A stretch of DNA of 64,000 bases from Tenebrio molitor (lineage: Eukaryota > Arthropoda > Insecta > Coleoptera > Tenebrionidae). Location: positions 31,000,001 through 31,064,000 of the forward strand of contig NC_091047.1 in the NCBI RefSeq assembly GCF_963966145.1, written 5' to 3'. The notes beneath the pieces are model-generated. The model did not search any database and was not told the origin of the DNA. It worked only from the letters and a program-made list of their open reading frames with translations. A program made the position numbers and the translations under genes. Numbering within the stretch: position 1 is the first letter of the stretch; each line of letters begins with the position of its first letter. Shown here piece after piece: positions 46,768-59,101 of this stretch.

Positions 46768-49001
46768 CTGTAAATTTTCAAAAAAAAAAAATTGTTATTC
46801 CTGGACTAATAAAAATCGTCGACTGGAGTAGACAAAGAGCAGTCGCGGTTCATTTAACCCTATTTGCCGGAAAAGCTTGTCGTCTTTTTGCGTCAAACTT
46901 CTTTGCGCTCAGTCCGGGTAATAAACTCTCGATGTAAATTCGTGTAAACAATGGCAGACGTGGTGGCGCGAATAAAATCGAAATAGAACGCTGCGAGGCT
47001 TCATATTGATGATTAATGGCGCCATTAAAATTTCCAAGTGCTTTTTCACGACTTTATCCAATTTGAATAAGTTATGTTGATGTGACCGATTTTAGTGTCA
47101 AAATTTACCAAAAACTGCAAGATTTGACAGTTTTTCGTCAGTAAAAAGTTTAACTTGAACCCAACCGGGAGCCCAGGATTGCTCTGTTTACACTCCCACT
47201 AGAGATTAAAATTTAAAAACGCTGCAAGTAAATGTAAACAGTGTTGTTTGACTTTTGAGGAAATGCACGCTTAGATAAGTCCTAAGTTTCCCCATTTCTT
47301 TAATGGCGCCTGAATCGATCATGCCGTTGCCATAGCAACTACAATTTATTATGCTGTAAAAGAACATATTTTTATTGACATCATTCCAGTATGTATAGTT
47401 TGTTTCAATTTTAAATTTCCACTACCTGTTGAATTATGTTTGCAAAATAAAACTATTTCAAAATTGGGGATTCTTATAACTAAAGTTGGCAATATAATTA
47501 TTTTATAAACATGATTCGAAAACATTAAAATTTGTTCATAAATTTATTTTGCTTTTAGAATTTGATTTTCTACCTACTTATTTGCTGCATTTTAAAAAAC
47601 GTTTTCGTTCTTTACCTTTATTCTAAAATTTTGAGTTGTAAAAACGGAAATTGACAGATAACCTAACAAATACAATCTGACGCATTTTTCACCAAACAGT
47701 GTTGCCGGTTGTATTTCCAACGTAGAAGGCAGTGTTGGTGGAAATTTAAAATTGAGACAGACTTTATATCCAAGTTACACCTTCGCACATCATTGACATA
47801 TTTTTATAGTTTCTTATGTTTACAAAATAAGGTGTTTATTTATTTTTTTATGTAATGCTCGGCCCACTGATCTGGTAAATATATCAGCATGTCTTTGAAT
47901 GACATTATGTTTTATGTACCTATTTAATTTCCCGCTATGTGAAAATGATGTTTTAACACTTCTTTCACGCAAAAATTAAGCTACGACTCTTGAACATGAC
48001 AAAAAATGCGAAAAGTGTATACAATTAGAAATTTTACAAAAGGCCCGAAACAAGTGACATTTGGTTTATGCAAGTCACTTAACTGTCATGTTAAAAGATA
48101 TGTAAAAATAATACGGACAAAAAAACTTCATATTTTTTTTAGTTTTACATGAAACGAATACAATGTAATAATTACTTGCAACGAAAAACTCAATTCTAGC
48201 TATTTCAATACATTCTTTGTAAAACTCTAAGAACACCGGAGCTAAATTATTTGTAAGTATGCACATATCTACAACGTTTCACATTGCTTCGCTAATTCAA
48301 TTAGGTTCTAGTTTAAAAACTGAAAATTTTAAATACTTTAAAATCCTTACAGAGCTGCAGTGTAACTAAAATAATTGAAAATGAATCTCCACCGTGTGAT
48401 CATACAGTGTGATTTTGAAAGTTATGCAGATATTTTAAGCAAAGGTACTATGTACTTGTTAAAAGAAGGCAAAAGAACCCAACTTACCTTATACGGGGTG
48501 ATCAAGAAGGACTGTTTAAGTTGGTAACACTGGATCGTATTTTAAATCGTATAACAGAAGTAACTTCCGGTTGTTGGTGGCTTGTCGTTGTTAATGATAT
48601 ACGTATATCAGATATTTGTCAAATAAACCAACAAAACATATCCAGTTGCAGTGTTATAAATAACCGAATTAAAAATTTTTCTTAATTGTACTGCCAACTT
48701 AAAAAAAAATTCAAATTTGGCGTGCAGTTTTGACGTTTGATCAAGCCAAAAAAGTCAAGTTTTTATGTCATTCGAGGTTATGTTTGATTTTTATCGTTTA
48801 AGTTTTTTCAGTTTCATACTGAGTAAGTATTTGATAAAATTTGTCAAGTGATGATAAAATAGTGCCTACAATTTATTCAGAAAACAACAAAAAAGGCTTC
48901 AACAACAAATAAAAACTCTAATTGTGAGTAAACGCATAAAATGAAGTATCAAAGAAGTTGCTCAAAATGACTGCCATCGTTTGCAATTCAAGCTTCAATA
49001 C

Positions 49002-49935
49002 TCAATTCAGAATGCCTCTTTTGACGAATTTCCTGAGCGGCATTTTGAACTGAATTTCTTCAATGATATTTACTGGAATATCAAGTTGCTTCATATGTCC
49101 CCATACGAAAAAATCGCACAAGTTCAAATCTAGCGACCGGGAAGGCCACAAAATTGGACTAAAAATTGGACTATCACGACCTATTCTACGATTTGAAAAA
49201 GAAATGTCCATTCTTGTCCTAAGCTGCCGAGCGCAATGAGGCGGTGAACCATCGTGAAGGTATAGTCCAATTTTTACCCTTTTGAGGTGACGTCACGATT
49301 TCCTTCCTCGCTTTCTCTCTATTGAAACGACAGAAACAGAAAAAAAAAACAAAAAAAAAAGCGGCACGTTTATATTGTTTGTTACTTTGTGGTTATTTTA
49401 TGCTCTTGTCAATTTGACAATTTTTAATTTCTTTCACTTATTTTATTACATTGATTAAAAACATAATCTTTCGAAGCAATTGTCAACAAATTTGATTGAT
49501 CCTAGCTCAAACATACGTGAAGTTACTAGATAATGACGTCATCGCAAAAAGGTAAAAATTGGACTCTACCACATTTCTCATCGAATTGGTAGAGGAATTT
49601 CCTAGAGTAATTCGGCCAAAAACATCGTTTAAAAACTGAAGATAACCGTCTCCATTCAAACGATTTTCAAAAATCCCAACCCACACGTTAATTGAAAATT
49701 ACTGCTCTTGGATATCGTGAATAATTTCTTCTTCTGAAACTAAAATGTGAACATTTATAAAAGTTCGTGCATTGGGGAGTATCCTTTGAGGAAACGTTTC
49801 ACCGGAGATTTGCGGTGCTACATCTAAATGTCTACGGGCTTCGGCATATCGGTTTCGTCCAGGTTTACTGTGATTTAAATTGAGATCAAGATTGAGGTTC
49901 TTGTCAAACTGATTTAATTTTGAATTAAATGACAA
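49002..49935 (-). pseudogene. Decayed DDE (Tc1/mariner-like) transposase, split by a MITE
   Basis: Three minus-strand pieces align in order with a mariner-type transposase. The first has YAEARRHL and then RILPNARTF (49935-49700), like the N-terminal helix-turn-helix region. The second has NVWVGIFENRLNGDGYLQFL (about 49690-49570). After the MITE at 49263-49566, the third has LHDGSPPHCARQL followed by SRSLDLNLCDFFVWGHMK (49260-49002), the DG…H…A and SPDLNPxDFFLWG blocks of the catalytic domain. Frames differ between pieces, stops are present, and the foldback repeat at 49951 abuts the 5' side. It is not functional. Confidence 0.8.
49263..49566. mobile_element. MITE inside the transposase pseudogene
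   Basis: The 304-nt element has inverted ends (T/G)AGTCCAATTTTTACC and a TA on each side (49261-49262 and 49567-49568). It is an inverted copy of 11212-11543. It interrupts the transposase between its GRITLGNSS and LHDGSPP parts, so it inserted later than that gene. Confidence 0.88.
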
Positions 49936-49950
49936 CTACAAAAATAGTAG

Positions 49951-50240
49951 TTTATTCGACGAGTTTGTGTGTAAATTGGGCCTTTTTTGGCACGCGTGGG
50001 CCATTTTAAAACGCGAGTGAAACGAGCGTTTTAAAGGCCCACGAGTGCCAAAAAAGGCCCAATTTAGACACGAACGAGTTGAATACAACGTTTTTTTGTT
50101 CGACGAGCCCCTTAATAAAGGCTCCAAATCGCTTAAAACCTTTAAAATTAGTTTGACGTTTCGTTTTGACAAGTTGTGACATTTATCAAAATCTGTTCAC
50201 ATAGGAGAAAATTCTCAAATTCTGACAGTGTCGAACAAAA
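49951..50240. repeat. Foldback repeat with long hairpin
   Basis: Arms at about 49959-50020 and 50028-50080 pair over about 55 nt (GGCCTTTTTTGGCACGCGTG against CACGAGTGCCAAAAAAGGCC). The remainder, to about 50240, matches 17761-17900 on the opposite strand. It has no real coding content. Confidence 0.75.
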
Positions 50241-50503
50241 AAGTCTATTATGTTTTTCCATCAAATTCAGTGGCTCCCAAACTTTTGCTGAAAAACTTTT
50301 AACCCCTTTTTCACGAAAAATATCAACATTTATAGAAGCCATTATTGATTCAATCGTTTTTGTAGGGTTCTATCACAGGTTAAAATATCTGGATAACTTT
50401 CACCCTGTTTGTATAGTTCAATTACACCAGAACTGCACCAATCTAAATTAATTTTTCCAGAGAGTGTATGTATGAAAGTATGTATGTACATACATACATA
50501 CAG

Positions 50504-50637
50504 CAAAAAAAAAACGGGAAACGAAAATTTTCCTAATATAAATTTGATTCTGTCCATTTGTCAATTAATTGTCTATTTGACAATACCCTCGACAATACCT
50601 ATCGAATAATTATTTTTTTTTGCAACCCACTGTACTA
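50504..50637. repeat. Second copy of the GGTTGCAAAAA MITE family
   Basis: The segment shares CGGGAAA, AAAATTTTCCTAAT and GTCTATTTGACAAT with 26445-26540 in the same orientation and ends TTTTGCAACCCACTGTAC. It is degraded at the left, next to a TATG/CATA microsatellite. Confidence 0.6.
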
Positions 50638-52223
50638 AATTTTTGCAGGTAGGTAACTTCATCTTGTCAACTGTTATAAAAATTATAACGAATTAAAAAA
50701 ATATTTTATTTTTAAATTCACACAATACATATAGGTACAGAACCTCTCAACAAATTTGGATACAAAAGTTAGTTTGAAAAAATGTATTTTTTTTTTTTTT
50801 TCAACAGAACGTACTAAATTTTATCACCGTGAAAAATATTTTTGATGAATGAATAACACCTTTACGGAGATGATAGCATCATCGAACCTTGATATTTTAT
50901 CGGTATAATAAACAAAAAACAAACTATCATCTTTAATTGAACATGATTTCAGAGATGCTATACGTCAGTTTTCTGTATTTTCATCTCACCTTGTCACTCG
51001 TTCAAATCTAAGAATTTCGTTACGCAACTGCTGCCAACCTCAAAGCTGAAAATTACCCCAACGTCCTCGACTATTTAACAACAGCCATTAACGTCACCTC
51101 CGACCGGCAATTACGGCAACGCACTGGAATCCCATATTCGACAAAAGATTTATGTTAAATACCGAGAAAATTTTTCACTTCTCGCCCATAAATCGCAATT
51201 AAAATGTTAACGTAATTAACAGACCTGAATACCTTCTGTGCTTTTAAAAATCCATAACCTATACACGGCGACTATTTGCGTGTTGGCAACACTGAGCAGT
51301 CGTACACTTAGACCGCCTAACCTGGTTCTGCATACATGGCCTCTTATGACGAAACGGCTCGACCACTCTTTCTACCGTACCTTTAATGGTATTCGTGGAG
51401 AAAGAAGTGAGATTCGTCGGTACGACCTCCCTCAACTTATCGATCTTGAGTGTTTTGTAATAGGGAAAATTGCCATAATGCGAAATTAAGTCGATTAAAT
51501 TATTTCAGGGTGGGTATCGATTTGTCCTATTTACGGATGGCCTATGGGCCTTCCCTTCAATGCGGGCAACTTACACTAGCGTGCATTTCCTTGTGGAACC
51601 GATTTACCGCATTTTGTAGAGAAGGATCCTGTTAAGCATCTATTTCTATTTCTCTGATGACATTGGCCTTCGCGAGATTAACTAGAGACAAGCCGACTAT
51701 TTTTAGCCGACAATACAACAAAAATGAGATCCTTGATCCGGTAAGGATCTCCTTGAACAACAGGATTTTGCCCCAATTTGTGACAATTTACAAATTAACG
51801 TGATCCGTTGAAGGCTCGGTTGAAGGTTGACTCTTGAATGTAAACAAATTGCGAAATTTTTACGATTGTCAATAATGAACGTGAAATAAATAACATTTCG
51901 ATTGCCTTATTCGTAATGGCACTACTCTGGATCGCGTCGAGATAACATATTGTGATTAACATAAAATAAACAAGACATACCTTCATGTATTTCCAGTGCT
52001 GTGAAGCATGAAAATGACAAACAACAATTATTAACATGATGATGGATATTTTACATAAATTATGGGGAAGGGGACACCGATTATGTTATAAACCGACATT
52101 ACCACATAATAAAATGGTGGAACAAAGAACAACAAAAAGGACAAAAAGAATAGATCATAAAAGGTTGCTTGGAAACTGTATTTTCAATAAATCAACTGGA
52201 ATTTGTGTGAATTGATAAAAGTA

Positions 52224-52461
52224 TTGGGTGATTCAAAATAGTTGTGGATAAATATGACAACTATGTACGAAAATATATGTGGCAACTCTGTAGGTAGCAT
52301 AGAGTTGACATTTCTTTGACAGTTCATAGTCGCGCAATTTTGAAAATTGTCAAGTCAATGAAATGTCATACAAATGTCAACTCTACCCCACCCACACAGC
52401 TGCGTAATCAATTTACGCACATAGTTGCCACATTTATTCAGAATCATTTTGAATCACCCAC
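52224..52461. mobile_element. 238-nt MITE, TGGGTGATTC ends
   Basis: Inverted ends (T/G)TGGGTGATTCAAAAT with TA at 52222-52223 and 52462-52463. The arms continue, imperfectly, through ATAAATATGACAAC. It is non-coding. Confidence 0.75.
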
Positions 52462-52521
52462 TAGGGATTTAATGCAAAAAATTAAAATACAGAAAGTAAA
52501 AAAAAATCAAAACAATGTGTA

Positions 52522-53053
52522 CACACGCGGCCACCCAAAAGTGCACGATTTTTCCTCCTTTGTAGTTTATGCTTTAAAACATGGACACACGGAAATGTCA
52601 TTATTTGATCGACAGTTTCCTAAAAAAATTAAAAACTGTCATGTCAAGACGTATCATACCAATTCAAGTTGCTAGAGCCATTGCTAAATTAGAAGAGAAC
52701 TGGTCTTTGGCTGCTGTAGCTGCCGAATTGCATGTCAGTAAAAGTTGTATACATATTTAAATTAAAACAACGATGGCAACAAAATAAAGTACAAAGGCTA
52801 GTGCGGGCAGGGGTACGAAGAGATTCTAATGCTCAACAAGACAATTTGGTTATTAATAAAATTTAATTTTATTTACACAGGTATTATATTTCTTAAAGAC
52901 TAACTTTAGAATATTGACTTTTTTAAACAAAGCATACATTTGTCATAAAAAATTGCATTCAGCACGAACGCCACTGGACAGGTCCCGTTTCAATCTAGGG
53001 AAAAATTGAGATATCTGCGTCAGCTATCGTGCACTTTTGGGTGGCCGCGTGTG
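52522..53053 (+). mobile_element. Internally deleted Tc1-like transposon
   Basis: This 532-nt element has near-perfect inverted ends starting CACACGCGGCCACCCAAAAG, at least 28 nt long, and TA at 52520-52521 and 53054-53055. Inside on plus, an ATG near 52643 opens MSRRIIPIQVARAIAKLEEN and then SLAAVAAELHVSKSCI, a helix-turn-helix like the N terminus of Tc1-family transposases. A frameshift follows, then QRWQQNKVQRLVRAGVRR. The catalytic domain is absent, so the element is non-autonomous. Confidence 0.85.
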
Positions 53054-53571
53054 TACATATGTACTTCTAAAACATCTCTTTCTAACAGATGAAAAATTGT
53101 GCAAAATTCAAATCATCTGAAAGAACTACAATTCACTTTTTTGGAAAATTTTAAAATATCATTTTACAACAACTGATAGATATGTGATTTTCGGTAAACT
53201 TCTTATTTAAGGTCTACATTCAGTAAAGTTGTAATGAACATTTGTTTTTTTAGAGCTCATTTTTACCTTGACATTTTACACTTTTATTAATGTCACTTAA
53301 AGCATGTGCTACCTTTTATTAAACTGCCCATTCATAGATATTTTTTTTAATTTGATTCTCCCGTTATCTTTTGAGCATCTGGTTTTCAAATGAATCTGGT
53401 AAAGCTAAAGTGTTTCAAAGTTACCTTACCATTATTCAAGATACGGCAGTTTAATACTTAACAAGTGATCAATTTAAAAAGATGAAAACGGGCTCAACCA
53501 GATATTCCTGATTCACTTGTTACAAATCTAAATAGTTAGATACACGAATACAGGTAAAAATGAAATACTAA

Positions 53572-53698
53572 GGCCCGGTTTATTCACCTTCAAGTAACTT
53601 TATTTGAACGGTAATTACCATGGATCTACCAATAGCAGATTCTAAATCATAGCAACTACTGGCCAGATAAATTTACTTGAAGATGAAAAAACCGGGCG
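53572..53698. mobile_element. 127-nt MITE, TAA duplication
   Basis: Ends (G/C)GCCCGGTTTATTCACCTTC and, inverted, GATGAAAAAACCGGGCG, with TAA at 53569-53571 and 53699-53701. The arms include CTTCAAGTAA. It is a Harbinger-like type by its 3-bp target, distinct in its core from the 14070/39193 family. Confidence 0.75.
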
Positions 53699-54289
53699 TA
53701 ATAGCTATTTATGCACCAAGGGCGTTACAAGGATATCGTTCGACGAGCGTAATCATTCGGTGATGCCGTGGTGCATACAAGATTTTATTTTTCACTATAC
53801 GTGTTCTTCAAAAAAAAAAAATGGCATCTTTGCAATTTTGAATTGATGAGGGCGTTATGAATTCATTACGCCCGCTTATTCTTATTACGCCCTATATTAT
53901 TCCCCGGTTGTTATGGACATGTTTACGTATTTCGTATCCTAGGAGTTATCATGCAATTATACTAAAGTGAAAAATAAAACTCTTTTGTTCTTGCTTTTAC
54001 AACGAAAAAAATTCCAAATCATAAATAACGAAACATTTTATAAAACCAGTTCAAATCAAGTCAAATGCACAGAAAACGATAATATTATTGATAAACAAGA
54101 ATGTAATTATAAAACAAAGAGTGATTTCACAGACATTTAAGAGACGTTGGGCAAGGAAAAAAAATCTGTGGACAACAGAGTAAAAAGTGTTTTTCAAAAT
54201 CTTTAACCCACAAAAACACACTGAAGAATTTAAATAATTATAAAACTGAAACAGTTATAATAAAATCCGATGATCAATTGAACGTTCCG

Positions 54290-54535
54290 TCAATCCGCGT
54301 TTCGGACACAGTCATAAAAACATTTAATGTAAATTGTCCTTTCAACACCATCCGGACTAAAAAAAAAACACTTAAACATCTCGAATAACCGTTTACAAAG
54401 TGTTGAAACCTCACCATCAACAACTCCCGATCGAACTAAATAACCTAGTTCATATACAACACCGTTGCGAAATTGTTCATGAATTCCCACAGGTACGTTA
54501 AACATATTAGACATTAAAATAAGCATAACGTGCAA
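54290..54535 (-). CDS. Unrecognised open frame in upstream intron
   Basis: This frame of about 80 codons has coding-like composition, for example NVPVGIHEQFRNGVVYEL and GEVSTLCKRLFEMF. The upstream stop is only about ten codons before, and the listed first codon is TTG, so no firm start is visible. I do not recognise a family. It could be an exon fragment, a decayed mobile-element gene, or chance. Confidence 0.2.
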   Translation of the reverse strand: MHVMLILMSNMFNVPVGIHEQFRNGVVYELGYLVRSGVVDGEVSTLCKRLFEMFKCFFFSPDGVERTIYIKCFYDCVRNAD

Positions 54536-56081
54536 GAGAAAGTAAAATGTGACCCGTTAACATTTTCTTCGGTGCATGATTATAACTTAATCGAGGGACT
54601 CGGTTCCGTAGTTGTAGTGCATCAAACCGTGGTAATGACCTGTAACGGGCTAATAACAGTCAGTTCCGCTGAGATGGCACATGAGTTAAAGTGGGATTAG
54701 ACAATCGAACTGGTTTTGATTACGAAAAGAGTTCGATCTCTGGCGCCTAGCCAACGAGGGATACGAGTATAACGGCGTCTCCTCCTCGTCTGGGTCAGCG
54801 GATAAATGGGGCAGAAGAGTCTAGACTGGCACCTCCGCCATTTTTTATCTCTTCTAGACTAATGAAGTCTGTACACTCAAGATTTTATTATTCATCATTA
54901 AAAATTTTAAATTACGGTAAAAAGTATATATGTATTTTTTTCTAGGTATAATTGATTCAAAAAATTGGTATTCACGCACAGTTATCTATGAGTGAAGTGG
55001 GTCATTTTCTTACCTATATTTTTTTTACATTGTTTGTAAGATTGAAACTATAGAAACAATACATAACAGTGTGTGAAATGCGATTTCATACACTTAACCT
55101 TTTCTGTATTTCACTTCACGCACTGTTTTCTACAGGGATATTATAAATTATTGTAGTCGAAGCAGGCCATGCCCATGTTATGAAATTTTTGGTGATTTCA
55201 TGTGAACTGGTGCTGTCACTGTCATTTTTTAAGTGAAAAGTGCGGTGATGCGGATTTTAATTTATTTTTTTTAAATCAACGATTGAATCCAAAAATACTG
55301 AGTTGTTTTGCAACCAATTCTAAAAATATTTAGTTGTTTTGCACCCAATTTAACTCCTGTGTGTGAACTTATTCATCATTTTTTGTATGGAGCGGTAACC
55401 ATAAATTGTACATTCAGTTTTTACGCCTACTTGGACTACAATCATTTATAATATTAATAACCCTGTTTTAGTTACGTAGCAACATAGTCAGTGCGTTGAT
55501 ACTTCAGATTTCCTACAAAAATTTGAATTTTACACAAAAAACATTCACTACACGCACTTAATATAAGAATTACTACATATTACATATTGTCATATTAATG
55601 AAAAAATCAAATTAACCGACCTCCATCATTTAATGATTTTTATGAATTATAATGAAATAAATGAAATTTGCAACATGACACGTGCGTAAAATTTACATTT
55701 AAGTGAAATCCAGCACACTACCAACAAATTTTCGTTTATGAAATAAGGATAAATCCAATTTTGATGCAACATATTTTCCTTTTTTTCTCGGAAATTTTCT
55801 TATCAAAGGGTAGATATAGTTTTTTTATGCCATTACAATCAGAAAAAAAATTCTAACAGAATCAATTAATAGTACATAAGTATATATATTATGTTATGAG
55901 GAGCAAAAATGGAGTTTTATGTGCTGGTAGTTTGGCTGCGGAACGCAGTGAGGCAGACAAACCAGCCAAAGCACATAAAACCATTTTGCTCCGAATAAAA
56001 ATTAAATAACCTGTAAAACAGAGAAAAAATATTGACACTAGTATACCCGAAAAAACAAAAAAATATGGTGTTAGCATAATA

Positions 56082-57102
56082 TACAAAGCGTCTCTAAAAG
56101 AACGTATACCAAGAGTCCTGTGGAATTCGAATAAATTTTTGATTTTTGCCGCTCTATAGCACATGGTGGTATCAAGTAGAAAATAGTATATTATTTAACG
56201 AGTTCCTGTGTAAATTGGGCTGTTTATAGCATGAGTGGTTTTTACTTCAAAACATAAAAGATTCATCGTTGAATCTTGCTTTCCTAATGGTGTTTTCAAT
56301 AACAGACAATGGACATAGGTACTATCCATTTACTAAACTCCCGCCCTGTCAAAGTGTTTGCAAGTTGCCGCATTGCCGTTCTGAGGGTAGTAATTTTCAC
56401 TTTAACGTTGGCGCAAAAATTTGAAACTTCAAATTTGAAGTTAACTTTAATAAATTCGTATTCTTTCATTCAAAGAATTACTTACACGAAATGACTGAAC
56501 AAGAAAAAGATATGAAACATAAAAGAATACTGTTAACGACCAGAGAGGAGCACGGTATTGTTAATTATTGTTTGGAAAGAAGAGAATTAACTCCATTAAC
56601 ATAACCAAACTTTTCTTGTTGAGGTTTTTATAACTAGATTTTGTGTACAGGCAACTGAAACTGTATGTACACTCCAAAAAAAAAGTCAAAAATTTGACAC
56701 TGACAGTGCTGCGGGAGTTTAATAAACGGATAGTACACCGCTATTGATTGTTTGGCCGAGTTTCCGTAAAAATTTAAATTGAAACAGGCAACCAAAAATA
56801 CAAAGCATCTGAACGTCTGAACGCCAAGTCAATTTGTATATATGTACATACATATGTACATTCAAAATCTCAAAGGCTTCTTTGATCTAAATAATTGTTG
56901 ATTGCACAGTAGAAAAACTGAAGAAAATCACAAGCCAAACAATTACGACGTCGAACTCACAAGTGACGCGCTAAGATTTCATAATTTTACATTTGACTGT
57001 TGACATCTGCTTTGACGGCTTGAACGACCCGACACAATAAAATTATAGAACCGCACAATTCCACAGGACTCTTGATATGCGTTCTTTTAGAGACACTTTG
57101 TA
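56082..57102. mobile_element. 1-kb non-autonomous DNA transposon containing a nested MITE
   Basis: About 46-nt inverted ends begin TACAAAG(C/T)GTCTCTAAAA and include CAAGAGTCCTGTGGAATT on both sides. TA lies at 56080-56081 and 57103-57104. I see no transposase. A 412-nt element (56322-56733) sits inside. It is Tc1/mariner-like by its ends. Confidence 0.82.
56322..56733. mobile_element. MITE nested in the 56082-57102 element
   Basis: Inverted ends CTATCC(A/G)TTTA(C/T)TAAACTC, continuing CCGC, are flanked by TA at 56320-56321 and 56734-56735. It is a separate family from its host. Being nested, it is the younger insertion. Confidence 0.8.
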
Positions 57103-58597
57103 TAAATAAAAACTACCTCCTATAGAAGCAGTGAATACAAAAAAGATAAGGGCTTCTCCAGAAGAAAAATTTAAAAAACTAAGAATAAATGTCAGTAAAA
57201 ACAAAAAAATCTGAAAAAGATAAAAAGAAGATGGGAAATGGGAAGGAAAAAGTTATTGAATATTAACTAATGAAGGGAGAAGAAAGAAGATCAAAGGCAG
57301 TATCAGTAGTGGACCGAAATTAAAATGGTGATATCTTCAAAAATGAGTAGAACAAAATTAAATTTCTGTGATCACTGAACTCCATTCAACTCGCCTTTAA
57401 TTGCCGTCCTTGCATTTTAATTAACTCCTAGTTTTCCTTCTTATTGTTTCTGGCATACAATAAAATCGACCTGACTCACCGTTCGTAACGAGATGGTAAT
57501 TATTATTGCAAGAAGGTTCGATACGTGATGTTGGCTCTCTTAAATTGCACTGCTGTGCGAAAACTGCACCTGAATCGTTAATCGTCACGTATAATTTCAG
57601 TTTCAGCTTTGTAATCCCGAACACGTATATTCGGTGTCTGGTGTTGTATTCGTGTCGCATATTATCGCGATTATTCTTCCATAAAGGTACCGTAGATGGT
57701 AATATGTGTTTCTCGAGTGATTCAATACTCGTTCTTTGATCTTGGTAATGATTCATGGTCTGACGAGGGGCTTTCTATCGCCTACAGATTCGAATTTACC
57801 ATATCGAAATTTATTAATCATCTCTATGATAATTCACAGTTTTCCTTTTTGTTTCGTTCGGTTTGGTAAGACCACCCTCGGAATTTGTATGATTGTTTCG
57901 TCACCAGGTCGAAATGGAGAGGATGGAACGTTTTCGTCATGGCTATTATTCATAATCGCACTTTCTAGACATCAACACGTTACGTAATGAAACGAAATGG
58001 GTGAGATAAACTGGACTTGGATAGATAATAATAATTTACATGTCTTTTAGACATCTAGATGAGCGAACATCAAAAAATGCTTTGTCCTTTTGAGTTCAAT
58101 TTTCTTGAAACATTTTGTCAAAGTTTTTTACAGTAGTCAACTAAAGCATTTTTTAATTCTTATTCCAGTACTACGAGTACATTCAAAAGTCAGAATCACG
58201 AAGCAATGCGTGTACGTCATTACATATCCATGACGCCACGACATTACTACGTTTATCTGCGTAATCAACGCGAATATTTGGCATCTTCGAATGTTTTGAA
58301 ACTTGCAGGGATCGTAAAAAACACAGGCAAAAGTTATCTCTGAAAAGAATTGTTTCATTAGATGTAGGAAAGCAATGAAACGAGGATCTCAAAAGGAACG
58401 TAAACACTAAACAACAGCGACGACTTCTTCTAACCTCACAATTTGCTTTAATCGTTTTATCGATCAAGAACATGATGTAGATTGACTAAAAACTGGTTCC
58501 TCGACATGCCAATCCTTAGGGATAAAAATTACCAACAATTAAACGATAGAATTCGCAGTTTTACAGTTGGTACTGCAAAACCTTCATCAATAACGTA

Positions 58598-59101
58598 TAG
58601 TTCTCCCAGAGCTGCAGCGATTTTATGGCAGGGCAATAGTAATTATTACGCCTGTTGAGACGCCGATAAGCGACATAAACAGACCCCTGTCAATTATCAT
58701 TTTCGTTCTATACCTGTCAGTTTACAGGGTAGTAAAGTTCTCCCAGAGCTGCAGCGGTTTTATGGCAGGGTACCATTGTATAAACGTTAACAACACCGAC
58801 AATAGGTTTAAACCGCAAGTACAACCCCTAATCGTAAATTCGTCCAAGTACTACCCTGTAAACTGACAGGTATAGAACGAAAATGATGATTGACAGGGGT
58901 CTGTTTATGTCGCGTATCGGCATCTCAACAGGCGTAATAATTACTATTGCCCTGCCATAAAACCGCTGCAGCTCTGGGAGAACTATACTTGGACGAATTT
59001 TAGATTAGGGGCTGTAGTTGCGGTTTAAACCTATTGTCGGTGTTGTTAACGTTTATACAATGGTACCCTGCCATAAAATCGCTGCAGCTCTGGGAGAACT
59101 A
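58598..59101. mobile_element. 251-nt MITE interrupted by an inverted copy of itself
   Basis: The outer ends are TAGTTCTCCCAGAGCTGCAG in both orientations, with TA at 58596-58597 and 59102-59103. Taking out 58735-58985 and one TA leaves 251 nt, exactly the length of the inserted copy. The two outer termini share GCGATTTTATGG, and the two inner ones GCGGTTTTATGG. Confidence 0.9.
58735..58985. mobile_element. Inner, inverted copy of the same 251-nt MITE
   Basis: It is flanked by a TA duplication (58733-58734 and 58986-58987) that splits the host copy between CAGGGTAG and CTTGGACG. The uninterrupted form of that junction is visible inside this copy (CGTCCAAGTACTACCCTG on plus), so the host's empty site can be read directly. 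Confidence 0.9.

Noticed and set aside
48480..48530. Donor-like GTAAGT on minus with a short open segment (possible upstream CH1 exon)
   Set aside because: The sequence (TACGGGGTGATCAAGAAGG) looks like a transposon end, and the translation does not resemble the FTKWxNxHL part of CH1.
49936..50172. 78-codon minus-strand frame
   Set aside because: It lies wholly inside the foldback hairpin; the symmetry produces the open frame.
58137..58473. Two overlapping minus-strand frames of 73 and 96 codons
   Set aside because: No splice-site context, recognised motif or start preference; composition is like the surrounding AT-rich DNA.
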